Shown: one piece after another, positions 1 to 7,694 of the stretch
Numbering within the stretch: position 1 is the first letter of the stretch
Layout of the letters: the number at the start of each line of letters is the position of its first letter
NCBI GenBank assembly: GCA_016210785.1
Contig: JACQTN010000149.1
Coordinates: forward strand, 1 to 12,587
Origin: Armatimonadota bacterium
GTDB lineage: Bacteria; Sysuimicrobiota; Sysuimicrobiia; Sysuimicrobiales; JACQTN01
Length of the DNA stretch: 12,587 nucleotides
Reading direction: 5' to 3'
The notes under the pieces: generated by a model
Database searches by the model: none
Seen by the model: only the letters and a program-made list of their open reading frames with translations
What the model was told of the DNA's origin: nothing
Position numbers and translations under genes: made by a program

Positions 1-448
1 AGCGCTCGATCTCCTTGACCGCCTGCGGGATGTCCTGGGTGGCGATGAGGATAGCCCCCACCAGCCGGTCATCCTGGGACAGCCACTTCTCCGTCAGGTA
101 GTCATTGTAGCCGCGGGCGATGGCGGCGGCGAAGTCGGCGTTGGGGAGCGTGCTCACCGGCCGCAGCTCCTGCCCCAGCAGGACGGCGTACTCCACGTTG
201 AAGGCGTCCAGGAGTTGCTCCCGCATCAACTGGAGGTCGGAGCCGGGAGGGCCTTCCCTCGGCCAGGAGTCACCGCGATAGCCCCGGTCGCCGCCGTTCA
301 GGTACCCCACGTTGCTGATGGGGATCCCCCACTCCCTGACGTCCTCCTGGTAGGCCCGGGGCAGGTAAGGCAGCAGGTCCTTGATGCTCCTGAATCGGTT
401 GTGCACGTCGCAGTCGATGATGAGTATCTGACTCTTGCCGTCCGCCAT
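1..448 (-). CDS. Amidohydrolase-2 family metal-dependent hydrolase, N-terminal part
   Basis: The reading frame starts at an ATG (446-448) and stays open for 149 codons to the left edge, so the C-terminal half or more lies outside the window. A strong ribosome binding site, GGAGGTGA (456-463), sits 7 nt upstream of the ATG. The protein begins MADGKSQILIIDCDVH. The D14-x-H16 pair after a hydrophobic beta strand is the first metal-binding motif of the amidohydrolase-2 (ACMSD-like, PF04909) TIM-barrel family, whose members are usually about 300-380 residues. The following part, with LLPYLPRAYQEDVREWG, is typical of a subgroup of uncharacterised hydrolases. Later metal ligands cannot be seen because the gene is cut. 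It lies 54 bp downstream of the Rieske gene on the same strand, so the two are probably co-transcribed. Family members hydrolyse or decarboxylate small carbonyl substrates; the substrate here is unknown. The family call is fairly sure, the function is not. Confidence 0.85.
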   Translation of the reverse strand, partial: MADGKSQILIIDCDVHNRFRSIKDLLPYLPRAYQEDVREWGIPISNVGYLNGGDRGYRGDSWPREGPPGSDLQLMREQLLDAFNVEYAVLLGQELRPVSTLPNADFAAAIARGYNDYLTEKWLSQDDRLVGAILIATQDIPQAVKEIER

Positions 449-502
449 CACTCTGTCACCTCCGTCGATGGTGCTCCTTCGAGGTCCGCATGGAACTCTC
501 CG

Positions 503-907
503 TCATGCGTGCAGGATGACATAACCTTCCTCCACCGTCACGTCAAACGTCTCCAGCGTCACATCCTCCTCCTCCGGCCGGCCGACGGTGACGTCGTAGG
601 TCTTGACGCGCCACCGGTGGGGGTTGAAGAACGTGCGCCCCGTGGCGATCTCGAACTCCCACCCGTGCCAGGGACACTGGATGATCTCATCCTCGCGGCC
701 GTACACGTACTCGTAGGGCTTGCCGGGAAGGTTGGTGCCCTTGATCTTGCCCAGGCACAGGGGCGCGCCCTGGTGCGGGCAGCGGTTGCGCAGCGCGTAG
801 TACGTGCCGCGGACGTTGAAGACGCCGATCGAGCGGCCGCCGGCATCGACGATGACCCGGCTCCCGGGCGGGAAACCGGCCGCTCGCCCGACCACATAGC
901 GAGGCAT
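503..907 (-). CDS. Small Rieske [2Fe-2S] ferredoxin-like protein
   Basis: This is a 134-residue single-domain Rieske protein. Cluster ligands are visible as C43-x-H45 (CPHQGAPLC) and C78-x-x-H81 (CPWHGWEF), the hallmark of Rieske ferredoxins and oxygenase Rieske domains that carry electrons in the cytoplasm. No catalytic oxygenase domain follows and there is no signal peptide or membrane anchor. The two halves of the ligand motif are 32 residues apart, about twice the usual 15-17. The extra segment (roughly residues 52-72) includes PGKPYEYVYG. I chose the ATG at 905-907 because an upstream in-frame extension has no credible start. A GGGGAGG stretch lies upstream, although its roughly 14-nt spacing is long. 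The gene precedes the amidohydrolase-2 gene by 54 bp in the same direction, so it may serve that enzyme or a linked oxidoreductase. The partner is unknown. Confidence 0.9.
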   Translation of the reverse strand: MPRYVVGRAAGFPPGSRVIVDAGGRSIGVFNVRGTYYALRNRCPHQGAPLCLGKIKGTNLPGKPYEYVYGREDEIIQCPWHGWEFEIATGRTFFNPHRWRVKTYDVTVGRPEEEDVTLETFDVTVEEGYVILHA

Positions 908-946
908 GCTTCGAGTCGAGGCCTCCCCCCCCAATCTGCGGGTTTC

Positions 947-976
947 AGTATAGCACAGCCGGCACCGACAGGTCAC
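947..976 (-). promoter_or_regulatory. Putative sigma70-type promoter for the Rieske-amidohydrolase operon
   Basis: Read on the minus strand, TATACT (947-952) is preceded by TGC, giving an extended -10 element. An 18-nt spacer separates it from GTGACC (971-976), which matches four of six bases of the -35 consensus. The predicted transcript would start near 940, leaving a leader of about 33 nt before the Rieske ATG at 907. The AT-rich -10 stands out in a GC-rich background. No experimental support is available. Confidence 0.45.
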
Positions 977-983
977 CGCGCCA

Positions 984-1015
984 CACGGCCATCACGCCGC
1001 ACGGCCATTTCGCCG
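984..1015. repeat. Two tandem 16-bp repeats in a divergent intergenic region
   Basis: CACGGCCATCACGCCG (984-999) is followed directly by CACGGCCATTTCGCCG (1000-1015), differing at two of 16 positions. The repeat lies in the 183-bp region between the leftward Rieske gene and the rightward M19 gene, just upstream of the putative Rieske promoter. It could be an operator for a regulator of either gene, or a chance short duplication. Confidence 0.5.
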
Positions 1016-1090
1016 GGGCAATGCGAGCGGACGCGCGCCGGGCGCGGCGGGGCAGGAATCGCCGGCGCGGGCGCGAAGCGGAAACGCACC

Positions 1091-2287
1091 ATGGATACCC
1101 GATGGCTGGAGACGGCCCGCAGGCTTCACGCACAACATCCCGCGGTGGACACGCTGGCCCCCAACTGGGACAGCGAGATGTATCTGTCGCCGCACATGGT
1201 GGAGATGGCGCGCGCCCTCAAGGCGCAGGGACTCTCCCGCGGCAACATCCAGGCGCGGCTCGCCGCGTACCTGGTGGACAACATCGCGACCGACGCGGAG
1301 CTGCGGCGGGGCTACCTGGACTGGTGGAAGCGGTCCGGAGTGACCGCGGCCAGCACCAGCCTGGTGTTCTCCGGCCCGCCGTCGCGGTCGTGGGAGTACG
1401 TGCTGGGCGCCATCGGCCGCTCCGACCGTCTGCTGGACGGCCTGCGCGGCCACTTCATCAAAGGCCTGCGGCCGGAGGACGTGGAGGCGGCGCACGCGTC
1501 CGGGCAGCACGCCATCATCTTCAACCTTCAAAATGCCGATCCCGTCGGCGACGACTTTGCCCGGGTGGACACGCTGTACGGCCTGGGCGTGCGCATCGTG
1601 CAGCTCACGTACAACCTGCGCAACCTGTACGGGGACGGCTGCGTGGAGCGCCGGGACGGCGGCCTCAGCCGCTTCGGCGTGAAGCTGGTGGAGAAGCTCA
1701 ACGAGCGCCGCATTGTGGTGGACACGTCCCACTGCGCCGACCAGACACTGCTGGACGCGCTGGAGGTGTCGGCGCGGCCCATCGCCGTGACCCACTCCTG
1801 CTCCCGGAAACTGGGCAACCACCCGCGGGGCAAGCCGGACCACATCTTGCGGGCGGTGGCGGAGCGCGGCGGCTACATCGGCATCCTGATCGCTCCCGCC
1901 ATGTTGACGCCGACCGGCCGGGGTGCCACCCTGGACACGGTGGTGGATCACATGATGTACGTCCTCGACATCGCGGGCACGGAAGCCGTGGGGATCGGGA
2001 CCGACTGGGGGAAGCCGTACTATCTCATTATGGAGTGGACCTACGACAGCATCGTGGAGAGCATCCGGCCGGGCGACTTCGACTGGGTGGGCTGGCTGCC
2101 CGAGCACCGCTTCTCCCCCAATGAAGCGTGCGGCGGCATGGAGACCTGGGATCTCTGGCCGAACCTGACCGCGAAGATGCTGGAGCGCGGCCTCGCGGAG
2201 GAGGCCGTCGCCCGCATCGTCGGGCGGAACTTCCTGCGGTTCTGGCGGGACGTCGTGGGAAGCGCCTCCTCAGCCGGGAAGGCGTAG
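1091..2287 (+). CDS. Peptidase M19 (membrane dipeptidase) family protein
   Basis: This 398-residue protein matches the M19/renal dipeptidase TIM-barrel family over its full length. Visible family features are the DTSH segment (H214), the THS segment (H235), NHPRG (R246) and GIGTD (D305). These correspond to the second-zinc histidines, the substrate-binding arginine and the catalytic aspartate. The N-terminal HxD motif is absent; the aligned stretch reads VDTLAPN (19-25). The bridging glutamate region reads NLQNADP (145-151), with Q/N instead of E. A subgroup of M19-like proteins shares this QN pattern, so it is probably not an error. There is no signal peptide, so the protein is probably cytoplasmic. 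Family members cleave dipeptides or related amides; the substrate here is unknown. The ATG at 1091 was chosen because homology begins there. Upstream in-frame sequence is low-complexity antisense of the Rieske region. No clear Shine-Dalgarno sequence is visible. It is the only plus-strand gene. Confidence 0.88.
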   Translation: MDTRWLETARRLHAQHPAVDTLAPNWDSEMYLSPHMVEMARALKAQGLSRGNIQARLAAYLVDNIATDAELRRGYLDWWKRSGVTAASTSLVFSGPPSRSWEYVLGAIGRSDRLLDGLRGHFIKGLRPEDVEAAHASGQHAIIFNLQNADPVGDDFARVDTLYGLGVRIVQLTYNLRNLYGDGCVERRDGGLSRFGVKLVEKLNERRIVVDTSHCADQTLLDALEVSARPIAVTHSCSRKLGNHPRGKPDHILRAVAERGGYIGILIAPAMLTPTGRGATLDTVVDHMMYVLDIAGTEAVGIGTDWGKPYYLIMEWTYDSIVESIRPGDFDWVGWLPEHRFSPNEACGGMETWDLWPNLTAKMLERGLAEEAVARIVGRNFLRFWRDVVGSASSAGKA

Positions 2288-2366
2288 CGCCCGCTGCCTG
2301 CACCGGATCCACAGCGCCAATCTCGCCAGACCGCCCGGAAGGCAGACGAGCGGGTCCTCTGTCTGG

Positions 2367-3995
2367 TCACACGCGCCGCAGCAGGACGCGCCCCGGCCGC
2401 CGGCCGGTCATCGTGCCATTCTCGATCACCGTCTGCCCGCCGATCAGCACATGGCTCATCCCCTCCGCCGGCCGGTACGGATCCATCAGCGTGGCCTTCG
2501 CCTTCACCTGCTCCTGCCGGAAGACAATGATGTCGGCCATCTGCCGCAGTGCAATGGTCCCGCGGTCGGGGAAGCCGAACCGCGCGGCGGGCATGCTGGC
2601 GAGCCGGCGCACCGAGTGCTCCAGGGGCTGGCCGAACCGCTGCGCGTGCTCGAGGAAGCGGGGGATCGCAGCCCATCCGCGCGCCGTCGCCTTCAGGTAG
2701 GGGTCGCCGGGGTGCCGATCGATGGCATCGGATCCCATCATGATCAGGTCGTCGGTGATCTGTTCTCGGGGCAGGTCCTGGATGACCGACTCGGGCGGCA
2801 CGAGCAAGGCGGGATGGTCCACATCCACCACGACATCAAACATCACGTCCACCGGCGTCTTCTTGCGCTCCGCGGCGATCTCCGCCACCGACCGCCCGTC
2901 CAGCTCCGGGTTGCCCGTGCGGGCCAGGCGCCACTTCCCCGCGGTGAGCGGCGAGAAGAACCGGCGGAAGTTGGGCGAGGCGCTCATCCGCACTCTGAAC
3001 TCCGGAGTCGTCAGCAGCCGGCGGAACTCCTCCTGCGGCAGGTGCGCGTAATCGGGCGCCCGGGTCTGGCAGATCCGCAGCAGGAAGTCGGAGCGCGGAC
3101 ACCACGGGACGTTGTACGCCATGGAGTCCACGGTGACGTCGACGCCCTCCCGGCGCGCCTGGTGAATCATGGCCAGTTCGGTGCCGATGACCCCCGACGT
3201 GTGGAGGTGGGAGATCTGCACGGGGATCTCCGCCCGCCGGCCGACCTCAAGCGCCTCGCGGTGCCCCTCGATGTGGCGGGCCCGGTCCTCCGTCGGGCAC
3301 ATGACCTCGTGGGCGTTGTAGGAGTAGGCGTACACCTGCGACACGTAGCGGGTGTGGGTGACGTACATTCCCCCGGTCTCGCGCAGCGTCTGCCCGAGCG
3401 CCACCAGCTCGTCGGTATCGGCGAAGCAGCTCGGCACGTAGTCGAGCCCGGTGGACATACCGACCGCGCCCTGGCGCATCCCCTCGTGCAGCAAATCCTG
3501 CATGCGCGACAGCTCCTCCGGCGTGGGGGGACGCTTCTCGTTGCCCATCACGGTCCACCGGATGGTCCCGTGGCCGATCAGGGGGATGGAGTTCACCGTG
3601 GCGCCTTTCCGGTTTAGGAGCGCCGCGTAGCCCTCAATCCCTGACCAGTCCAGGTCGCGGTACTCCTCCGCCTCGCTGGGCGTGAACTCCAACGCCTTGT
3701 GGCGCTTGTCGGGGTGCACGCCCCAACTGCAGTTCCCCGTGACGATGGTGGTGATCCCCTGGAAGATGAAACCATCGATGTCGGCGGTGCGCAGCAATTC
3801 GAACTCGTTGTGGGTGTGCACATCCCAGAAGCCGGGGGCAACCACCTGGTCAGTCGCGTCGATGATCTGCCGGGCCTCCAGCCCCTGCGTACCAATGTAG
3901 GCGATGCGGTCGCCCGCGATGCCCACGTTCGCCCGGTACCAAGGGTTGCCGGTGCCGTCGATCACCCTGCCGTTCTTGATCAGCGCGTCAAGCAT
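2367..3995 (-). CDS. D-aminoacylase-type amidohydrolase (N-acyl-D-amino-acid deacylase family), copy 1
   Basis: This 542-residue protein belongs to the amidohydrolase-3/D-aminoacylase family, cytoplasmic zinc enzymes that remove acyl groups from N-acyl amino acids. It starts with a typical beta-sandwich strand (GRVIDGTGNPWYRANVGI). The metal and catalytic residues line up with the known enzymes: H60 and H62 (DVHTH), C89 (GNC, the family's metal-bridging cysteine), H214 (THTR), H263 (ISHLH) and D423 (MGSD). The C-terminal strands (RGTIALRQMADIIVF) close the beta-sandwich domain. A GGGGAGG ribosome binding site lies 8 nt before the ATG at 3993-3995. It lies 176 bp downstream of a close paralogue on the same strand and converges with the M19 gene, leaving 79 bp between stop codons. 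The family assignment is firm. Preference for D-amino acids or for a given acyl group cannot be read from sequence. Confidence 0.92.
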   Translation of the reverse strand: MLDALIKNGRVIDGTGNPWYRANVGIAGDRIAYIGTQGLEARQIIDATDQVVAPGFWDVHTHNEFELLRTADIDGFIFQGITTIVTGNCSWGVHPDKRHKALEFTPSEAEEYRDLDWSGIEGYAALLNRKGATVNSIPLIGHGTIRWTVMGNEKRPPTPEELSRMQDLLHEGMRQGAVGMSTGLDYVPSCFADTDELVALGQTLRETGGMYVTHTRYVSQVYAYSYNAHEVMCPTEDRARHIEGHREALEVGRRAEIPVQISHLHTSGVIGTELAMIHQARREGVDVTVDSMAYNVPWCPRSDFLLRICQTRAPDYAHLPQEEFRRLLTTPEFRVRMSASPNFRRFFSPLTAGKWRLARTGNPELDGRSVAEIAAERKKTPVDVMFDVVVDVDHPALLVPPESVIQDLPREQITDDLIMMGSDAIDRHPGDPYLKATARGWAAIPRFLEHAQRFGQPLEHSVRRLASMPAARFGFPDRGTIALRQMADIIVFRQEQVKAKATLMDPYRPAEGMSHVLIGGQTVIENGTMTGRRPGRVLLRRV

Positions 3996-4171
3996 GCGTG
4001 TAGCCTCCCCGTCACGTCACAGCGTCGTTCGGGTCGCGTCACGCGCTCTCGCGTCCCGTGGCGGCATCGGCCCTTGCCCACCACCGGCGTCTGGCCCGCG
4101 TCCTCTCGCGGCACCCGTGCCAGGCCTCACACAACCCTCCCCATCTCCACACGGCACTCCCGCCCGCCCTC
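3996..4171. other. Intergenic gap between the paralogous D-aminoacylase genes
   Basis: This 176-bp C-rich stretch holds the ribosome binding site of copy 1 at its left end. I see no convincing gene, terminator hairpin with a T-run, or promoter. It may be the degenerate leftover of the duplication that produced the two copies. Confidence 0.4.
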
Positions 4172-5800
4172 TCACACCATCCGCAACAGGACGCGGCCAG
4201 GGCGCCGGTCCGTGTGCTTCCCCGCGGCGATCACCGGCTGCCCGGCGATGAAGACGTATCGCATCCCCTCCGCGAGCTGCAGCGGGTCCGCCATGGTCGC
4301 CCGGCCACGGACCTCCTCCGGCCGGAAGACCAGCGCGTCGGCGATCTGGTGAGGGGCGATCGTGCCGCGCTCCGGGAAGCCGAAGCGTGCCGCGGGCAAG
4401 CTACTGAGTTGACGCACCGTGGTCTCCAGGGACTGGCCGAAGCGCTGCGCGTGCTCCAGGTAGCGGGGGACGGCGGCGAAACCCCGCGGGGACGTGCGCG
4501 CGTACGGATCTTTCGGATCGCCCTGCAGGTGATCGGACCCCATCATGATGAGATCGTCCGTGATCTGCTCCCGCGGCAGCTCCACCAGCACCTCTTCCGG
4601 GGGCACGATCAGGATGCGCCGCGACCGGTCGAGGACGAGGTCAAACATCAGGTCCACCGGGCTCATCCCCCGCTCTTTTGCGACCTCGCCGACCGAGCGT
4701 CCGTCCATGGCCGGATCGCCGGTCTGCGCCAGCCGCCACCTGGGCGCGGTCTCCGGCCAGAAGTAGCGACGGTACTGGGGCGAGCGGCTCATGCGTTCCC
4801 GCACCTCCGGGCGCCGCAGCATCGCGCAGTACTCCTCCCACGGCACATCCGCGTACTCGGGCGAGCGCGTCTTCGTCAGCGTGAGTAGCGTGTCGGAGAG
4901 CGTGGAGAACGGTACGTTGTAGCTCATGGCGTCCACCGTGACGTCCACGCCCTCGCGGCGCGCCTGGTGGATCATGGCCATCTCCGTGCCGATGACGGCG
5001 GAGGTATGCAGATGGGAAATCTGCACGGGGATCTCCGCCCGGCGGCCGATCTCGATGGCCTCCCGGATGCCCTCGATGTGGCGGGCGCGGTCCTCGGTCG
5101 GACACAGCACCTCGTTGGCGTTGTAGGAGTAGGCGTACAGGGGCGAGACCCACCGCGTGTGGGAGGCATAGATGCCGCCCGTCTCGCGCAGCACACCGCC
5201 GAGCGCCACCAGTTCCTCGATCTCTGCGAAGCGGCTGGGCACGTAGTCCAGCCCGGTGGACATGCCGGCGGCGCCCTGTCGCATCCCTTCCCGCAGCAGG
5301 TCCTCCATCTTCTTCAGCTCGTCGGGGCGCGGCGCCCGTTGCTCGTTGCCCATCACCGTCCAGCGGATGGTGCCGTGGCCGATGAGGGGAATCGAGTTGA
5401 CGGACGTCCCCTTCCGGTTCACCGGGGCGGCGTAGCCCTCAAGGCTGGACCATTCCAGGTCCCGGTACTGCCCGGCCTCGCTCGGGGTGAATTCCTGCGC
5501 CTTGTGGCGCTTGTCGGGGTAGATGCCAAAGCTGCAGTTGCCGCTGACGACCGTGGTGATCCCCTGGAAGGTGTACCCCAGCATGTCCGGCTCGATGAGA
5601 AGCTGGAACTCGCTGTGGGTGTGCACGTCCCAGAACCCCGGCGTGACGGCGCAGCCCGCGGCGTCGACGACCTGCCGCGCTTCGGGCTCCAGCGTGCCGA
5701 TGTACGCGATGCGGTCTCCCCTGATGCCGACGTTGGCCCGATACCAGGGATTGCCGGTCCCATCGATGACGCGGCCGTTCTTGATCAGCACATCCAGCAT
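4172..5800 (-). CDS. D-aminoacylase-type amidohydrolase (N-acyl-D-amino-acid deacylase family), copy 2
   Basis: This is a 542-residue paralogue of the next gene downstream. Starting at the ATG, the two align without a gap in the parts I compared. All metal-site residues are kept at the same positions: H60, H62, C89 (GNC), H214 (SHTR), H263 (ISHLH) and D423 (MGSD). By my count the first 155 residues differ at about 37 places (around 76% identity), while residues 296-352 differ at about half. I chose the ATG at 5798-5800 rather than the TTG three bases earlier, because it gives exactly the paralogue's length and puts the AAGGGGGA ribosome binding site about 9 nt away. The gene begins 62 bp after the stop of the DppC-like permease on the same strand, so it probably belongs to that transporter operon and acts on its imported cargo. 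Exact substrate unknown. Confidence 0.92.
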   Translation of the reverse strand: MLDVLIKNGRVIDGTGNPWYRANVGIRGDRIAYIGTLEPEARQVVDAAGCAVTPGFWDVHTHSEFQLLIEPDMLGYTFQGITTVVSGNCSFGIYPDKRHKAQEFTPSEAGQYRDLEWSSLEGYAAPVNRKGTSVNSIPLIGHGTIRWTVMGNEQRAPRPDELKKMEDLLREGMRQGAAGMSTGLDYVPSRFAEIEELVALGGVLRETGGIYASHTRWVSPLYAYSYNANEVLCPTEDRARHIEGIREAIEIGRRAEIPVQISHLHTSAVIGTEMAMIHQARREGVDVTVDAMSYNVPFSTLSDTLLTLTKTRSPEYADVPWEEYCAMLRRPEVRERMSRSPQYRRYFWPETAPRWRLAQTGDPAMDGRSVGEVAKERGMSPVDLMFDLVLDRSRRILIVPPEEVLVELPREQITDDLIMMGSDHLQGDPKDPYARTSPRGFAAVPRYLEHAQRFGQSLETTVRQLSSLPAARFGFPERGTIAPHQIADALVFRPEEVRGRATMADPLQLAEGMRYVFIAGQPVIAAGKHTDRRPGRVLLRMV

Positions 5801-5862
5801 CAACGTGTTTCCCCCTTGTGCGGTCCCGCGCTGCCCGGCCCGCCTCGCGCGGTCCGCCAGCG

Positions 5863-6756
5863 CTACACGGTCCCCTGGGGCTCACCCCGCAGCCGCGGGT
5901 CGAGAACATCCCGCAGCGTGTCTCCCAGCAGATTGATGGACAGCACGGTAAAGAAGATGGTCAGGCCGGGGGCGAGCGCCATCCACGGCGCGTAGGTCAG
6001 GAATCCTCGCGCATCGTTCAGCATCATCCCCAGGCTCGGCGTGGGCGGCTGCACCCCCATCCCCAGGAAGCTCAGGGCGGACTCCACCAGGACCGCCTCG
6101 GCCAGCCGCAGGCTCGTCTGTACGATGATGACCGGCAGCGTGTTGGGCAGCCCGTGGTGCCAGATGATCCCCCACTCCGGCCGGCCCAGGGCCCGCGCCG
6201 CCTCCACGAAGGGACGCTCGCGCAGCGCCAGCACCTGGCTGCGCACCAGCCGCGCGAACACCGGCGTGCCCACGATGCCGATGGCCAGCATGGCGTTGTT
6301 CATGCCGGGACCGAGCATGGCGATGATGCCCAGCGCCAGCACGATGGTGGGAAACGCCAGGAGCGCGTCCATCAGGCGCATGATGACGTTGTCCAGCGTC
6401 CCCGTCCACCAGCCCGAAACCAGTCCCAGCAGCGTCCCCGCCACGGCCGAGAAGACCGTCGCCAGCAGGGCGACCCGCAGCGACGCCCGGGTGCCGTACA
6501 GCACCCGGCTGAAGACGTCGCGGCCCAGGTCGTCCGTCCCCACCCAGTGGTCGCGGCCGGGCGCCTCGAATGCCCGGAAGAGGCTCTGCCTGGTCGGACT
6601 GTAGGGCGCCAGCACGCCCGCGAGGAGCGCGGCGGCGAGCAGGACGAGCAGGAAGAGCATCGGGAGCAGGCCGGTCCGGCTCCGGCCCACTCGCCAGACC
6701 ACCGAGTGCCGCAGGCTCGCCGGCTGCGGCCTCGCCGGCCACGCTGGGTCAACCAT
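5863..6756 (-). CDS. ABC transporter permease, DppC/OppC type (transporter 1)
   Basis: This 297-residue inner-membrane permease is of the peptide/nickel (Dpp/Opp) class. After a cytoplasmic N-terminal tail it has a first membrane helix at about 30-50, then the DppC hallmark HWVGTDDLGRDVFSRVLYG (70-88). The EAA loop (about 185-205, EAARALGRPEWGIIWHHGLPN), which contacts the ATPase subunits, follows. Near the end is LSFLGMGVQPPTPSLG, and the C-terminus DPRLRGEP is typical. Length is normal for the family. Its ATG overlaps the last 8 bp of the DppB-like gene, which implies translational coupling; only a weak AGG precedes it. With the upstream DppB and binding protein it forms the import channel. 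Substrate is probably a peptide or peptide-like amide, by context only. Confidence 0.94.
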   Translation of the reverse strand: MVDPAWPARPQPASLRHSVVWRVGRSRTGLLPMLFLLVLLAAALLAGVLAPYSPTRQSLFRAFEAPGRDHWVGTDDLGRDVFSRVLYGTRASLRVALLATVFSAVAGTLLGLVSGWWTGTLDNVIMRLMDALLAFPTIVLALGIIAMLGPGMNNAMLAIGIVGTPVFARLVRSQVLALRERPFVEAARALGRPEWGIIWHHGLPNTLPVIIVQTSLRLAEAVLVESALSFLGMGVQPPTPSLGMMLNDARGFLTYAPWMALAPGLTIFFTVLSINLLGDTLRDVLDPRLRGEPQGTV

Positions 6757-7693
6757 ACCTGATCCGGGGGTCGAGCCAGCCGTAGAGCAGGTCGGTGGCG
6801 AGATTGATCACCAGGCGCGCCAGGGCCATGAAGAGCACCACGCCCTGCACCATGGGGAAGTCCGACGCGCGGATGTTATCGATGAGCAGCCGCCCGATCC
6901 CAGGCAGCGCGAAGATCGTCTCGATGATCACCGTCCCACCCAGCAGCGCCCCGAACTGGATGCCGGCGATGGTCACGACCGGGATGAGAGCGTTCTTGAG
7001 GGCGTGCTTGTAGATCACCATCCGGCCGGACAGCCCCTTGGCGCGGGCGGTGCGGATGTAGTCTTCACCGAGAACCTCCAGCAGGCTTGAGCGCGTCATG
7101 CGGCTGAGGATCGCCGCCATGACCATGCCCAGGCAGACGGCTGGCATGATCATGAACCGGAGGTTCTGCAGCGGGTCTTCCGTGAAGGGCCGGTAGCCGG
7201 AGGGCGGGAGCACCCGCAGCCCCAGCGCAAAGACGTAGATCAGGACGATGGCGAGAAAGAAAGAAGGAAAGGAGAGACCCAGGAGCGCGGCGATCCGGCT
7301 GATGGAGTCCGCCCACTGCCCGCGGCGGACCGCCGAGATGACCCCGGCGGGCAGTGCGATGGCCACGGCCACCAGGGTGGCCAGCAGCGCCTGTTCGCGG
7401 GTGCCGGGCTGGCGCTTCGCCAGCGCCTGCCCGACCGGTTCCTCACTGCGGATGCTCCGCCCCAGGTTTCCCCGCAGCGCCTTCCCCAGCCAGTGCACGA
7501 ACTGGAGATGCAGGGGTTGATCGAGCCCCAGGTCGGCCCGCACCCGGGCGATCAGTTCCGGGCCGGCCTGCTCCGCCAGCATCGCTTCTACCGGATCCCC
7601 CGGGATCAGGTAGATCAGCGCGAAGACAAGGAACAGCAGCAGCAGTGTCGTCGGGATGAAGAGCGCGACCCGCTGCCCGATGTACCGCAGCAT
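6749..7693 (-). CDS. ABC transporter permease, DppB/OppB type (transporter 1)
   Basis: This 314-residue inner-membrane permease pairs with the DppC-like protein. It begins MLRYIGQRV, with a first membrane helix at about 9-30 ending in the family signature LIPGDPV. The periplasmic segment contains LGLDQPLHLQFVHWL and GNLGRSI, also DppB signatures. The EAA loop is at about 212-237 (YIRTARAKGLSGRMVIYKH and on), and the protein ends WLDPRIRYG, as in the family. Its ATG is one base after the binding protein's stop codon. A GGAAG ribosome binding site lies within the end of that upstream gene, showing a tight operon. The length is normal and no ligand or motif is missing. Confidence 0.94.
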   Translation of the reverse strand: MLRYIGQRVALFIPTTLLLLFLVFALIYLIPGDPVEAMLAEQAGPELIARVRADLGLDQPLHLQFVHWLGKALRGNLGRSIRSEEPVGQALAKRQPGTREQALLATLVAVAIALPAGVISAVRRGQWADSISRIAALLGLSFPSFFLAIVLIYVFALGLRVLPPSGYRPFTEDPLQNLRFMIMPAVCLGMVMAAILSRMTRSSLLEVLGEDYIRTARAKGLSGRMVIYKHALKNALIPVVTIAGIQFGALLGGTVIIETIFALPGIGRLLIDNIRASDFPMVQGVVLFMALARLVINLATDLLYGWLDPRIRYG

Positions 7694-7694
7694 C

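Noticed and set aside
215..1090. Long in-frame N-terminal extension of the M19 gene
   Set aside because: It is antisense to the Rieske and amidohydrolase-2 genes, shows no domain, and M19 similarity begins at the ATG at 1091.
2326..2366. Inverted repeat CCAGAC/GTCTGG between the convergent M19 and D-aminoacylase genes, as a bidirectional terminator
   Set aside because: The stem is only 6 bp with a 29-nt loop and no T-run on either side, so it is not convincing.
2451..4888. Long plus-strand open frames opposite the D-aminoacylase genes
   Set aside because: They are shadows of GC-rich coding sequence on the minus strand, rich in Arg, Gly, His and Pro, with no recognisable domain.
4967..5995. 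Plus-strand open frame of 342 codons
   Set aside because: Antisense to the second D-aminoacylase and the permease; composition typical of a shadow frame.
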